Below are positions 48,966 to 60,046 of a DNA stretch of 64,000 bases, one piece after another (position 1 is the first letter of the stretch; each line of letters starts with the position of its first letter). Position numbers and translations under genes: made by a program. The stretch comes from Trachythela sp. YZ-2020 (lineage: Eukaryota; Cnidaria; Anthozoa; Malacalcyonacea; Clavulariidae). Location of the stretch: positions 186,001 through 250,000 of the forward strand of contig JADLSH010000149.1 of the NCBI GenBank assembly GCA_016169945.1. Direction: 5' to 3'. The notes beneath the pieces were generated by a model, which was given only the letters and a program-made list of their open reading frames with translations, was not told the origin of the DNA and did no database searches.

Positions 48966-50953
48966 CTAACGAGCTTTTGGCGCTTTCCTAGAGCTTTTGG
49001 CGCTATCTAACGAGCTTTTGGCTTTCCTAACTTTGGCGCTTTCCTAACGAGCTTTTGGCGCTTCCTAACGAGCTTTTGGCGCTCTACTGCTTTCCTAAGC
49101 TTTTGGCGCTTTCCTAACGAGCTCCTGGCGCTATCCTAACGAGCTTTTGGCGCTTTCCTAACGAGCTTTTGGCGCTATCCTAACGAGCTTTTGGTGCTAT
49201 CCTAACAAGCTTTTGGCGCTATCCTAACGAGCTTTTGGCGCTTTCCTAACAAGCTTTTGGCGCTTTCCTAACGAGCTTTTGGCGCTATCCTAACGAGCTT
49301 TTGGCGCTTTCCTAACGAGCTTTTGGCGCTTTCCTAACGAGCTTTTGGCGCTTTCCTAACGAGCTCTTGGCGCTATCCTAACGAGCTTTTGGCGTTTTCC
49401 TAACGAGCTTTTGGCGCTATCCTAACGAGCTTTTGGCGCTTTCCTAACGAGCTTTTGGCGCTAACGAGCTTTTGGCGCTTTCCTAACGAGCTTTTGGCGT
49501 TTTCCTAACGAGCTTTTGGCGCTTTCCTAACGAGCTCCTGGCGCTATCCTAACGAGCTTTTGGCGCTTTCCTAACGAGCTTTTGGCGCTATCCTAACGAG
49601 CTTTTGGTGCTATCCTAACAAGCTTTTGGCGCTATCCTAACGAGCTTTTGGCGCTTTCCTAACGAGCTTTTGGCGCTTTCCTAACGAGCTTTTGGCGCTA
49701 TCCTAACGAGCTTTTGGCGCTATCCTAACAAGCTTTTGGCGCTTTCCTAACGAGCTTTTGGCGCTATCCTAACGAGCTTTTGGCGCTATCCTAACGAGCT
49801 TTTGGCTCTATCCTAACGAGCTTTTGGCGCTTTCCTAACGAGCTTTTGGCGCTATCCTAACAAGCTTTTGGCGCTATCCTAACGTGCTTTTGGCGCTTTC
49901 CTAACGAACTTTTGGCGCTTTCCTAACGAGCTTTTGGCGCTTTCCTAACGAGCTTTTGGTGCTATCCTAACGAGCTTTTGGCGCTATCCTAACCAGCTTT
50001 TGGCGCTTTCCTAACGAGCTTTTGGCGCTTTCCTAACGAGCTTTTGGCGCTATCCTAACGAGCTTTTGGCGCTTTCCTAACGAGCTTTTGGAGCTTTCCT
50101 AACGAGCTTTTGGCGCTTTTCTAACGAGCTTTTGGCTCTTTCCTAACGAGCTTTTGGCGCTTTCCTAACGAGCTTTTGGCGCTATCCTAACCAGCTTTTG
50201 GCGCTTTCCTAACGAGCTTTTGGCTCTTTCCTAACGAGCTTTTGGCGCTTTCCTAACGAGCTTTTGGCGCTATCCTAACCAGCTTTTGGCGCTTTCCTAA
50301 CGAGCTTTTGGCTCTTTCCTAACGAGCTTTTGGCGCTTTCCTAACGACCTCTTGGCGCTATCCTAACGAGCTTTTGGCGCTATCCTAACGAGCTCTTGGC
50401 GCTATCCTAACGAGCTTTTGGCGCTATCCTAACGAGCTTTTGGCGCTTTCCTAACGAGCTTTTGGCGCTATCCTAACGAGCTTTTGGCGCTATCCTAACG
50501 AGCTTTTGGCGCTTTCCTAACGAGCTCTTGGCACTTTTCTAACGAGCTTTTGGCGCTATCCTAACGAGCTTTTGGCGCTATCCTAACGAGCTTTTGGCGC
50601 TATCCTAACGAGCTTTTGGCGCTTTCCTAACGAGCTTTTGGCGCTATCCTAACGAGCTTTTGGCGCTTTCCTAACGAGCTTTTGGCGCTTTCCTAACGAG
50701 CTTTTGGCGCTATCCTAACGAGCTTTTGGCGCTTTCCTAACGAGCTTTTGGCGCTTTCCTAACGAGCTTTTGGCGCTTTCCTAACGAGCTTTTGGCGCTA
50801 TCCTAACGAGCTTTTGGCGCTTTCCTAACGAGCTTTTGGCGCTTTCCTAACGAGCTTTTGGCGCTTTCCTAACGAGCTTTTGGCGCTTTCCTAACGAGCT
50901 TTTGGCGCTTTCCTAACGACCTTTTGGCGCTTTCCTAACGAGCTTTTGGCGCT
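48966..50953 (+). repeat. 22-bp satellite array (about 90 copies)
   Basis: The unit is CTAACGAGCTTTTGGCGCTT followed by TC or, in the other main variant, with CTATC in place of CTTTC. Units are head to tail with few indels. Occasional changes (AACAAGC, GGTGC, GAGCTCTTGG) recur in blocks, suggesting higher-order duplication. No spacer sequences, so it is not a CRISPR array. Confidence 0.95.
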
Positions 50954-52735
50954 GATCACCACACAACAAAATGAAGATACTTGGAGTATTGTGGGTATCC
51001 TTGTTGAGAAACATTGCTGAGTCATCGATGATTTTCATAATTGTTCAAATTACTGTTTAAAAAAACAAAACAACTTTCTTACTTCAGCGATCGGAGACGT
51101 TCATTGACCAAAATCATTTTATTTATAACACGTTTTCGGCCACTAGACTGTGCCGTCAGACTGTGGTCTTCAACAGGTACAGGATTAAAAACCAGATACG
51201 ATCAATTGAACTTTGATTCCTGTACTTGTAATAGCAGGTCAACTGGATTTGCTCATTTCCCTTCGAGCCCGATAACTTCTCATAACAAACTACTTCGGTG
51301 AATCGAAATCATTTTGCCATTTCAATCGTTTACCATTCCATTTCAAGTTGTCAAGAAATTGGCAAGCATTATTTAGCTTGAATCTGTGCGTATTTGATTG
51401 AATACACAGACAGACAATTTTCACTGCCCAACGAAGCGCTCCTTACCGCTCGGAATTATTGCTATGATCATAAAGGCCTATTCACACGATCCGATTCTCA
51501 TCTTGACGTATGTAATTGACTGGATTTGCTGTAAAGAGTAAGGCTATTGGCTCATACATGGCGAAGCGTGTAGTTGTTGCTGTATTGTGTGAAATCACAT
51601 ACGCCAGGAGGAGAATCGTAAAACATATACGTAAAGTACAACTTAGATATTAAATCTGTGGGTAAAATTTAATACCATTATTATTATTGTATATTCCCGG
51701 ACCATACCTTCAGTAAGAAACAATATCTTTGTGTGTCTTGTTTTGCTTGTTTCAAATCTAATCTATAATTCAAGCAACATAATTGATCAAAAAACCTGTA
51801 ATCGTATTGAAGCTGAGCGGTATTAAAAAATTATATCAAAATTGTACGACCCATCTACCCAACTTTCTACGAATTGAAGCAATTTGTCGTCTTATACTAA
51901 CAAAAAGTGGTGTTTCCTCAAACCAGGGCGTCTATAAGAATTTTTATATAGCTATAGACACCATACTCAAACCGGCAAGGATGTGTAGTGATCGCGATAA
52001 CACGTTATTCAAAGACACTGTACAAGTAATCAGGGACTTTAAGCAAGCAGGACGGCAACGTGAAGACGATGGCTATTGATATAATGAAATTCATAATATT
52101 TTAGAAAAGAAATGAATAATTAAGGTTCCACGAGAGTTTTAGACGTTGTTCTCGCTCTGTTTTCGCGTCTTGTACACAACGTCTGCATTTCAAGCCGTGA
52201 AAAGTCCTACTTCAAATTGGCTTAGTAGAACTCTTCTCAACCATAAAGCCGCTGTCTTAACCTCCACAAACTGTATTAAATTCGTAAGTTTTCGTCGCGT
52301 TGCCGTCCGACATCGTAAGGTTCCTATCAATTTGCTGCCGATTGTACCAACGCCGAATCGCGCTATATTCACGTACCGGAGAGTGATTTTTCAACCTTTA
52401 CAAAAATGCCTGAAAAGCTGTGAAACTACGGAAGTAGACCCCTGGCTATATATATATATATATAACTATAAAACTATAATATATTAATACTAAACTTTAA
52501 TCTGGGTTATACCAATCAACGCCGGCTAATTTTAGAAAGTTTGAAAAAATCACCATTCGGTATATATATAGCGCTAGCACCGGCTCGTCTACAACCAGCT
52601 CCTGGTAACTACATGTATATGTACCCATAGCCTAGTGACATCAGTCCAGTTCATGTTGTAAACCGTTTTTGGAGAACTTGCAAAAATTCTTCGACAAGCA
52701 ACAAATTTGCTGCTTTTGGTCTCACTGAAGACTGT
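50954..52735. other. Sequence right of the satellite, unassigned
   Basis: Open frames at 51783-52079 (plus) and 52190-52372 (minus) are the only ones of note. Neither shows a recognisable family or convincing splice sites. A (TA)n run lies near 52446-52464. Confidence 0.35.
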
Positions 52736-53092
52736 AAAGCCCCGGGCAAACGAGGATGAGAGTTGATGAGAGTTGTAACTCTGGCTCGCGTTTGACCACC
52801 AACTCTCATCGATTCTCATGCACTCTCATCAACTATGAGCTGGTTCAAATTTTGATGAGAGTTGATGAGAGTTGCATAAGAATTTTAAACAACTATAGTC
52901 AGACTAGTGTTTGTACTTTCTATAAGAATTAGCTTAACAAAATAACACGTTGTCTATAACAAGAAAAGCTAAGAAGGAAATCTAAACACTTTGTTTACCA
53001 AAATTTTGAAATTATTCTCAGGGCTCCGTTTCGCGCGCTAAATGATTTCTGTCGCGACTCTCATGCAACTCTTGCTCTCGTTTGACTAGTTT
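52736..53092. repeat. Inverted-repeat element rich in GATGAGAGTTG
   Basis: CAAACGAGGATGAGAGTTGA near 52748 pairs with CATGCAACTCTTGCTCTCGT near 53062. Inside, GATGAGAGTTG occurs in both orientations at least six times. The borders are approximate and no duplication was found. Confidence 0.55.
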
Positions 53093-53314
53093 TCACCTCG
53101 TACAGCATTAAATGGCTTCCCTACAACGCATCTATTTTCTTACGAAGTCCAAAATCATATTTTGTCGAGCAAATCTTCCAATTAAAACCAGCAGACAATT
53201 GAATATTGTTCTAGAGCTAAATATTTAAATCGAAAATGACTTCGAAAAGCGGTGTTTGATACAGATACGGTACGTTTTTTTCTCACCTCTACTAGGAGGG
53301 CTAGCCCCTAAGTT

Positions 53315-53455
53315 CGGGATTAGGTTTAGGGTTAAGTTCAGGGTTAAGTTCAGGGTTAGGTTTAGGGTTAGGTTAAGGGTTAGGTTTAGAGTTAAGTTCA
53401 GGGTTAGGTCTAGGGTTAAGTTCAGGGTTAGGTTAGGGGTTAGGTTGAGAGGTTT
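53315..53455 (+). repeat. Interstitial telomere-like repeat (TTAGGG-related)
   Basis: Units GGGTTAGGTTTAGGGTTA and AGTTCAGGGTTA, i.e. TTAGGG interspersed with TTCAGGG and TTAGG. Frames through it give RFRVKFRVRF peptides that are not real. Confidence 0.85.
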
Positions 53456-53472
53456 TGAAGTATTAATATTAC

Positions 53473-53687
53473 CTCTGAATCACGTTGGCTCACATGCAGT
53501 AACACCGAGTGTTGGCTGCGTGATATTGTTTGTACACCAACTTCCCACACTCGTGTCAAGCCGGCCTTTGTGTGGTTTATGTCGTCTACGATGTCATCTT
53601 GACCCGAAAATAAGTAATGTGGAAATGATGCTGCCTTTCGTATACCAAGAGTTGTCCAGCAGTTTGCAACCGAGGCCCCAGCTAGCG
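53473..53687 (-). CDS. Possible unidentified exon
   Basis: Between a pyrimidine-rich AATTTCAG acceptor and a GTAATA donor lies an open frame of 71 codons: LAGASVANCWTTLGIRKAAS, FPHYLFSGQDDIVDDINHTK, AGLTRVWEVGVQTISRSQHS. It has balanced codon use and higher GC than the surroundings. I do not recognise the family, and no partner exon with matching phase was found. The other strand is also open here, so this remains tentative. Confidence 0.35.
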
Positions 53688-54069
53688 CTGAAATTTGAAA
53701 AATGAACTCAGTGTGTTTTTCAAGGTTAATCAGGGACAAACCGAAATAATTATTTCTAGGTCACAAAACACGTATGTAATAGGTCAGTTTCGGCAAGCAT
53801 TATCCTAAGCACTATCGTGCAGCAGACGGTGGTCACTGGTCAACCAGCATAAGAATGAGAAAATAATAGTTAGCCCCTGTTTACGTGAGCCCTACATGAA
53901 GGGCTAGTCCTACAAGTACGGCTGCTTTTCAGTCCTTGGTTACACGAGCCCTACATGAAGGGATATCCCTACCAGTAGGGGTGGTTTGCATCTCGTGTTT
54001 AAGCATTACATGGCTTCCCAACAACTCATCTATTTTCTTACGAAGTCCAAAATCATATTCTGCCGCGCA

Positions 54070-54390
54070 AATATTTTATCTGGGAGGAGGTGGTGGTGGA
54101 ATTTAGCGGGCCCTCTTAAATGTTTAGCATGGCCACCATGCATACTCAACGTTTTCTCAATGGTCCACCCATAAATACATAATAATTTGTAATACTATTA
54201 TATTTCAAGTTAGACAATATAAACAAATAGAACTAGTTGTAACTTTGTTGTAAATATCTTACTCAAGATGAGTCAGGATTTATTTAATTAAGCACCTCTT
54301 GCAAGGCTAAGTATTCTATGGGTCTTGAAGGAGTAGCGGGGTTCTGGGGGAGCACATTTTGAATTTTTATAGTAGTCTAGGAATGGCCAT
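54070..54390 (+). repeat. Dispersed repeat, copy 1 (pair with 57245)
   Basis: TTATCTGGGAGGAGGTGGTG, GGAATTTAGCGGGCC, TTTCAAGTTAGACAATA, AATATCTTACTCAAGATGAG and GCACCTCTTGCAAGGCTAAG recur in the same order at 57245-57490. Downstream parts (CACATGGTATTAACAAAA) also recur. Confidence 0.8.
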
Positions 54391-54689
54391 TTCATGCACT
54401 TTCAGGATGACATTGTTGCAACAGTACAACAAAACACTGTATCACTTCTTGTGTGCCCCACCCCTCCACCAATATTTTTCACATGGCCCATCCTATTTAG
54501 GATGGCACACCCCTTAATTCCACCAGTCCCCCTCCCAGACAAAAAATGAAAAGTCCCTTATACCAAATATTTAGTTCATTCTAATGCCATGGCAGCATGG
54601 CACATGGTATTAACAAAACACATACTTGTAATGCAATTGGACAATTGACAAAATAATACATAACAATATGTTGACATTATATTACATAC

Positions 54690-54774
54690 TTTGTATTCAG
54701 TCCTATGAACAATATCCAGTCCTTCTTGAGTTACAATCAGCCCTGTAAGAGCACCAGATATACATAGCAATATT
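54690..54774 (-). CDS. AUP1-like gene, candidate exon 3' of the membrane hairpin
   Basis: The acceptor ATTTTAG and donor GTATGT bound 85 nt encoding ILLCISGALTGLIVTQEGLD then IVHRTEYK. It resembles the segment of AUP1 (lipid-droplet/ER protein with an acyltransferase-like domain) between the membrane hairpin and the SNHxxxxDH motif. Its one-nucleotide entry phase fits the exon at 59061-59197 and restores the family's spacing. The exon carrying the acyltransferase motif was not found, so the gene may be incomplete here or continue in unread sequence. Confidence 0.5.
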
Positions 54775-54884
54775 CTAAAATTGATCATATAACTAATTTG
54801 ATCTTCTTATAGTTAATTAATTACAATGATATATATGAATTATAGTTTGCTTTTGTTATTCACTGCTAGTATATGAAGTGATTT

Positions 54885-55195
54885 AATTTTAATTAGTAGA
54901 ATCATACTAGTATACTATTGCAAATGCTGCAATTTGATTGGCTACGTTACTCGCTATCTAATTGTCGATAGATAGCGAGTAGCAAAACAGCCATCTCCTC
55001 GGCGCGACTTTTAAATAATTTATTTCAATAAATTATAAAAAACGTTTTGAAATACTGTTTTCTTGCTGGTTTCTACTTCAACAATTAGATTATGAGCTCA
55101 AGATTTCTATGAGATGATAGTTCATTCGGGCTTCGCCCTCACCAACTATCACTTCATAGAAATCTTGAGCTCGTAATTTAATTGTTAATTAGAGA
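54885..55195. repeat. Stem-loop MITE related to 40533-40847
   Basis: The perfect-looking stem GAGCTCAAGATTTCTATGA/CATAGAAATCTTGAGCTC (about 55092-55172) has a loop TTCGGGCTTCGCCCTCACC. Left of it lies a pair CTCGCTATCTA/TAGATAGCGAG and GATTGGCTACG. The layout, with TTAGTA and CAATTAGA ends, parallels the insertion in the palindrome's left arm. Confidence 0.65.
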
Positions 55196-55251
55196 CGTTA
55201 ACCAGTTGTTAGAGATGGCAGGCAGAACCAATGATAACCAATGATCATGTT

Positions 55252-55372
55252 TTAACCCATTATCTGTCTGGGGTTAGGCAGAGTAAAATACTAAAGTAGG
55301 GCGCATCTGGACGCATTGCCAGCTAAAAAATTGGGTTACCAAGAAACACTGGCAGATTTTGTCAGTATTCTA

Positions 55373-55414
<42 letters not shown>

Positions 55415-55460
55415 ACTAACGTAGGACGTATCTGGACAGCATTGCCAGCTAATGGGTTAA
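55252..55460. repeat. TTAACCCATT-type MITE, tandem or nested copies
   Basis: TTTAACCCATTATCTG, AGTAGGGCGCATCTGGACGC and GACGAGTAAAATCGTCTGGC are followed by a second set ending CCAGCTAATGGGTTAAG. Two copies are fused or nested. Confidence 0.65.
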
Positions 55461-55644
55461 GATGGTTTCCATTCTTACTTCTAGCCTTCTGATGTTCATA
55501 CTGTTAGACCAGTTGTTCAACTTACTCCTATGTCGTGTATTGTGGGTTGCTGTACTGAGCGTTATTTGGGAAACATTAACTTGTTTTTTCTTCGGGAAAG
55601 TCTCTCAGTTCGCGAGGTAAGTAAAGGCATTTTCTGACTATAAT

Positions 55645-55880
55645 GGGTTAGTCTATTTTGAATGCAGGGTGGCGGTAAAGATATACTTGAGGGTCTGCAG
55701 GGTCAAACTACCTAAAAATATAACAAGAAATTCGACGTTTCGAACGGAGACCGTTCGCCTGGAAGCATGGCAATTAAACACCTAACTTCAAGACCAAAGA
55801 CCTTCGCTCGAAACGTCGAAGTTCTTGTTTATATTTTTTAGGTAGTTTGATCACGCCATCCCTCAATAAGACGTCCTTTT
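55645..55880. repeat. Penelope-like terminal repeat, inverted pair
   Basis: CGACGTTTCGAACGGAGACC (about 55732) and CCTTCGCTCGAAACGTCGAA (about 55801) face each other. They are flanked by AACTACCTAAAAATATAAC and its inverse TTTTTTAGGTAGTTTG. It corresponds to the 3' end of the Penelope-like fragment at 16231-16318, here as a head-to-head dimer without coding sequence. Confidence 0.7.
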
Positions 55881-56484
55881 CCTAACTACTCTTCTTTCAA
55901 TGCCATAAATCGTAAAATTTATTTTTTGCGGGAACCGCGCGCTCGTTCCAGTCACTATATAGAAGTTCCCTATGGCGTTATGTAATCGTAAGATTTCTGT
56001 TATTAATGTGAGGAGGAAGACAAAGTCTTTATAAAACTATTGTATCAGCCTTTTGCAATGGACTGATTTTTGAAACACATAAAAACTATATATTCTTTAT
56101 TCCTGGTTGTATCGAGCCATTGATCGTAAAACTACCCATATTAAGCTTGATTTCCATTTAGTCGCAACGGTCGTGAACACATTGAGGTGGTCGATGTAAT
56201 AGAATGCCCTTATATCTCTGCAATCACTGAAGACTTATTTGTATAGAGCACACAAACGACAAGATAGATGATAGATTTCACATTGTCGAACATGAGTTGG
56301 TCATGACAGTTACGACCAAATGGAAACGGTAACTTTTGAGTTTTAAGTCAGGAAATAGTAAGTTAACTTAACTACTTCACTGTAATGGCTAAGGTATAAT
56401 CTATAATCACTGAACATGGCGCCCAGTGGGACGTAGTGACGTCGTGCGCAATTGTACAAACAATGCGGATATAGCTATCACCTG

Positions 56485-56815
56485 CACACGTAAAAATCTC
56501 ACATCTTGTCAACAAGATGTGTTCGCAACAGACTTGTAGCAAGCTTGTTAACAAGTTGTAACAATGTTGTCATTTTATCAAGTTGCTACACGGTTGTCAC
56601 TCGCAACTCGTTCACAACTTGTTAAATTGCAGGACGATAACAATTTGTTGGAACGACTTGTAACAAGTCTGTCGAATCAACAACATTTTAGCAGGTTGTG
56701 AACAAGCCGTTGACAACTTGTCATCAAGGTGGGAGCAAGCAGTGCCAACACATCCTGATAACAAGTTGTTGAAACAGCATTGTTACAAGTCTGCTGCAGG
56801 TTTTAGGTGAGAGTG
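56485..56815 (+). repeat. CAACTTGT-type dispersed repeat, copy 2
   Basis: Parallel to 32265-32560 along its whole length: AAAATCTCACATCTTGTCAA, TTGTAGCAAGCTTGTTAACA, GCAGGACGATAACAA, GTCATCAAGGTGGGAGCAAG and AAACAGCATTG in the same order. Confidence 0.8.
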
Positions 56816-56872
56816 TACTATGAGCATGTGAAAATATCTCGAACGTGCGGTGCCAGTGTGGGAAGAGTATAG

Positions 56873-57049
56873 AGGCGGTTGACTGTTGTAAAACTACCTG
56901 AAAATACAATGAGAACTTCGACGTTTCGAGCGAAGGTCTTCGTCTGGAAGTTAGTAGGACTACTAACTTCCACACATAGGGCCTTCGCTCGAAATGTCGA
57001 AGTTCCCATTGTATTTTCCAGGTAGTTTTACACAACAGTCAACCGCCGT
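56873..57049. repeat. Penelope-like terminal repeat, palindrome
   Basis: The arms of 86-88 bp start GGCGGTTGACTGTTGTAAAA and end with the inverse CAGTCAACCGCC, with only a few bases between. Each contains the CTTCGCTCGAAAyGTCGAAG block. Minus-strand frames over it are artefacts. Confidence 0.8.
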
Positions 57050-57244
57050 ATGAGTATGTGACGTTCATTATGTGTGTATGATGCATTTAATACTAAAGTG
57101 GAACTAAATGAAATCATTAAAGTTACATCTTACCATAATATGCATGAAAGTAAATAGTCTATCATCTATGTCATGATGATTTGAAACTATCATCTAGACA
57201 AGGGAAATTAAGACAATAATTGTTAGATGACCAGGGACCGTTCG

Positions 57245-57640
57245 TTTTTTTATCTGGGAGGAGGTGCTGGTGGAATTTAGCAGGCCTTTGTAAATGTTTA
57301 GCATGGCCTACCCCAGTGGTCCACCCCTAAATAAATAATGATAATTTTTAATACTATCATATTTCAAGTTAGACAATAGAAACAGATAGAACCAGTTGTA
57401 ACTATGTTGTAAATATCTTACTCAAGATGAGTCAGGATTTATTTAATTAAGCACCTCTTGCAAGGCTAAGTATTCTATGTGTCTTGGGGTTCTGAGGCAA
57501 TTGCTCCACCGGAAAATTTTGAATTTTTATAGTATGAATGGCCATTTCATGTACTTTCAAGATGACATTGTTGCAAAACCAAATATTTAGTTCACTCTAA
57601 TTGCATGGCAGCACGGCACATGGTATTAACAAAAACACAC
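57245..57640 (+). repeat. Dispersed repeat, copy 2 (pair with 54070)
   Basis: Same order of blocks as 54070-54390 with about 10% difference and a different interior deletion. It shows that the 54-kb and 57-kb regions share a duplicated segment or two insertions of one element. Confidence 0.8.
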
Positions 57641-59060
57641 ATAGGCGTAAGGCCGTGGGGGCAGCAGCCCACCAAACATTTGGAGAATTAAGTCATTTCG
57701 GGCAAATGGTTCACAAATATTCAGGCAAGATAGAATTATGTAGTCTGAACTTAAACACAAACAGAATTTTATAATTTAAAGTACGGTACTGTATATTTAT
57801 CTGGTGTGCGTGTTGTTGGAAAGCAATAGTATAATTTGAACATTTTTTTAATTCAGTTGCATGCCTTTGCCTGACCGAAGAAGAATTGGCTCTAGTTGTA
57901 ACAGCTATAATGAGAACGGCACATGAAAACCTATCTTCACACATCAATAGACCAAGAACGCTTCAATTGTATCGCTCTCATTAACATTGACAGGCAGGGC
58001 CGTAGCCAACAGTGAACGGAAAAATGCGAGTGGCATTTGCATGTTGCCACAATTATTTCACAGAAATATTTTTTTTCTTTAAGAATTAGACTGAATGATT
58101 ATTTAGTAATTAACTTATAATATTCGGAACCATTATTATTATTATTATTATTGAACCATGGCATTATGAGTGTATGCGATTTTGAATGTAATATTATCTG
58201 GGTATCAGAGTGGTCTCAGAATGCACGAAAATACTCTGGGGCAGCATGCCCCCGGACCCTCCTACAGATTCTCGGACTTTGGCCTCCAACAAATTAGGTG
58301 CGCCAATGTTAACATCGTGGCTATGGCCCTGACGAGCACATGCCAACAAAGCTTTTAAGAACAACATGATTAACCTGAAAATAATTGACACGTTTGGTCA
58401 ACGACATGAACAATATAGGTATTTTTTCTAAGTTATGTAACCTCCTACTCACAGCTTTTTAAACGTTCATTTTGAGTTCACAGAAGCAATGCACAAGTGA
58501 AAATTCAGCATATGGATTTGTAAAATACAATTAAAAGTTATTATTGTTATCAATTATGTATGTTATTATCGAAATTCGGGCATTTTAGGTATAAGCTTTA
58601 AAATTCGGGCAAAATACTAACGTACAGCATTGCCAGCTAATGGGTTAAGATGGTTAACATGTAATGACTATTGGAAATAATAAATATCAAATGTTACTGG
58701 CAACCATTGGTTCACACTGGTACTAATTCTAACGAATTATTGAATTAGTATTGATAGTATAAATAAAGGCATGCATGGCAGAAAATCAATACAGTAGAAC
58801 AGTGTGTGGACAAGTTAGGAAATTTTAGACTAAATGTATCTGGACTCGATCCAACTAGAGCAGTATTTGGACTATATAGCACTTAAGGGTCTCATATAGC
58901 TTTGCAATATATCATAGCTCAATAATCTTATGCATGTAATTATTTGATCAGAGGCGTCGTGGGTCCCGTGTTTTAGGGGGGGCCAAGGGCAGCATTGTCC
59001 TGACAAAACACAATTTTTTCCCACACTGGCCACAGTATTTGATATTGAAGTCAAACGTAC
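57641..59060. other. Unassigned sequence
   Basis: Includes a (TTA)n run near 58133-58152 and a partial TTAACCCATT-type MITE end at 58612-58650. The frames seen here lack family resemblance. Confidence 0.35.
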
Positions 59061-59197
59061 TGGCCGGATAAGCCATGATTGAGGTACTGAGATAACACAA
59101 AATATATCTGGATGGCAAAGAATCTCCAAATCACCATGACAACAATACCAAGGGGAATGTAAAATGGTAAGAAGATAGTGCCAGGCCTTTTGGAAAT
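59061..59197 (-). CDS. AUP1-like gene, candidate membrane-hairpin exon
   Basis: The acceptor GTTTTAG and donor GTACGT bound 137 nt reading SKRPGTIFLPFYIPLGIVVM then VIWRFFAIQIYFVLSQYLNH. The pattern Tyr-x-Pro-x-Gly ... Arg-x-Phe ... Val-x-Ser fits the N-terminal membrane hairpin of AUP1-type proteins, which inserts in the ER/lipid-droplet membrane. The exit phase (2) joins the exon at 54774 (phase 1 entry). The first exon with the start codon could not be placed. Confidence 0.5.
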
Positions 59198-59874
59198 CTA
59201 AAACAAAAATATTACGTGCTAATTAAAGACGGATGTTACATTATTGTCTAGGAAAGTATCACGATATTCGATATAATATCATGCTAAATTCAATACAACA
59301 AGCACCAACGAAACAAAATACTAGTATACCAGTAACCCCCCCCCCCCTTGATACAATATTGTCTATGGTATATCATAATACAACACAAGGTGATCCCCCT
59401 TGACATTAATATATATGGTTAACTTACTGATATATAATATACCAGTAATATAACTTCGCATGGATGGTTAGGTGCAATGGGTGGGAGGTCAATAATTTAT
59501 CAAAACATTTGCAATTACTTGGATTCAAGTCAAGGGACATGTAGCAAATTTGAGTATTGATCCGACCACTCATTTTCACCTACCACACCAAGTTACTCTG
59601 TCGCAAGCATTCTGAATGTCTGTTTAATGGGTGGGATGGTGAGATTTTCGATCTTGTTTTCTGTAAACTGGCAAGCTTTCCACTTGGTACAATTAGCTGG
59701 CACAATTGCAAGCTACATGCCGTTAGCTTAACCTTGGTTATTAGCGCTAGAACATTTTGGTATAGGCGCTATATATAAATGTTAGTATTATTATTATTAT
59801 TGCATAACCCCATACACCTAATACAGGAACATATTACTTACCCGCTGTGGATGTATGGTGCAATGGGTGAGCAC

Positions 59875-59945
59875 GCTACTGCTGCTGGTTGGGTCTAAAA
59901 TGTATATATATTTTCGGTTGAATTTACATCTACAAAATACATACA
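59875..59945 (+). repeat. SINE family A tail fragment
   Basis: CTGCTGCTGGTTGGGTCTAA followed by ATGTATATATATTTTCGGTT and a TACATCTACAAAA end matches the tail of the SINEs at 12028 and 12828. Confidence 0.55.
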
Positions 59946-59962
59946 ATTCCTACTATTAAACT

Positions 59963-60046
59963 GCCAGACGAAGGGCCTTCGCTCGAAACGTCGAAGTTCT
60001 CATTGTATTTTTCAGGTAGTTTTACACAACAGTCAACCGCCGTAAT
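59963..60046 (+). repeat. Penelope-like terminal repeat, single copy
   Basis: GCCAGACGAAGGGCCTTCGC then TCGAAACGTCGAAGTTCTCA and AGGTAGTTTTACACAACAGT, the same as 16239-16316. Confidence 0.8.

Noticed and set aside
48966..50953. Regular short repeats that could be mistaken for a CRISPR array
   Set aside because: Units are directly adjacent without unique spacers, there are no cas genes, and the DNA is eukaryotic. It is a satellite.
51783..52079. Plus-strand ORF of 98 codons (ending AGRQREDDGY)
   Set aside because: The sequence looks somewhat protein-like, but no family, start context or splice partner could be found. Left as unassigned.
52190..52372. Minus-strand ORF of 60 codons
   Set aside because: No acceptor near its start, no known motif, and the plus strand is equally open.
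53256..53705. Plus-strand ORF of 149 codons with an RFRVKFRVRF motif
   Set aside because: The first half is translated telomere-like repeat. The second half is antisense to a better exon candidate.
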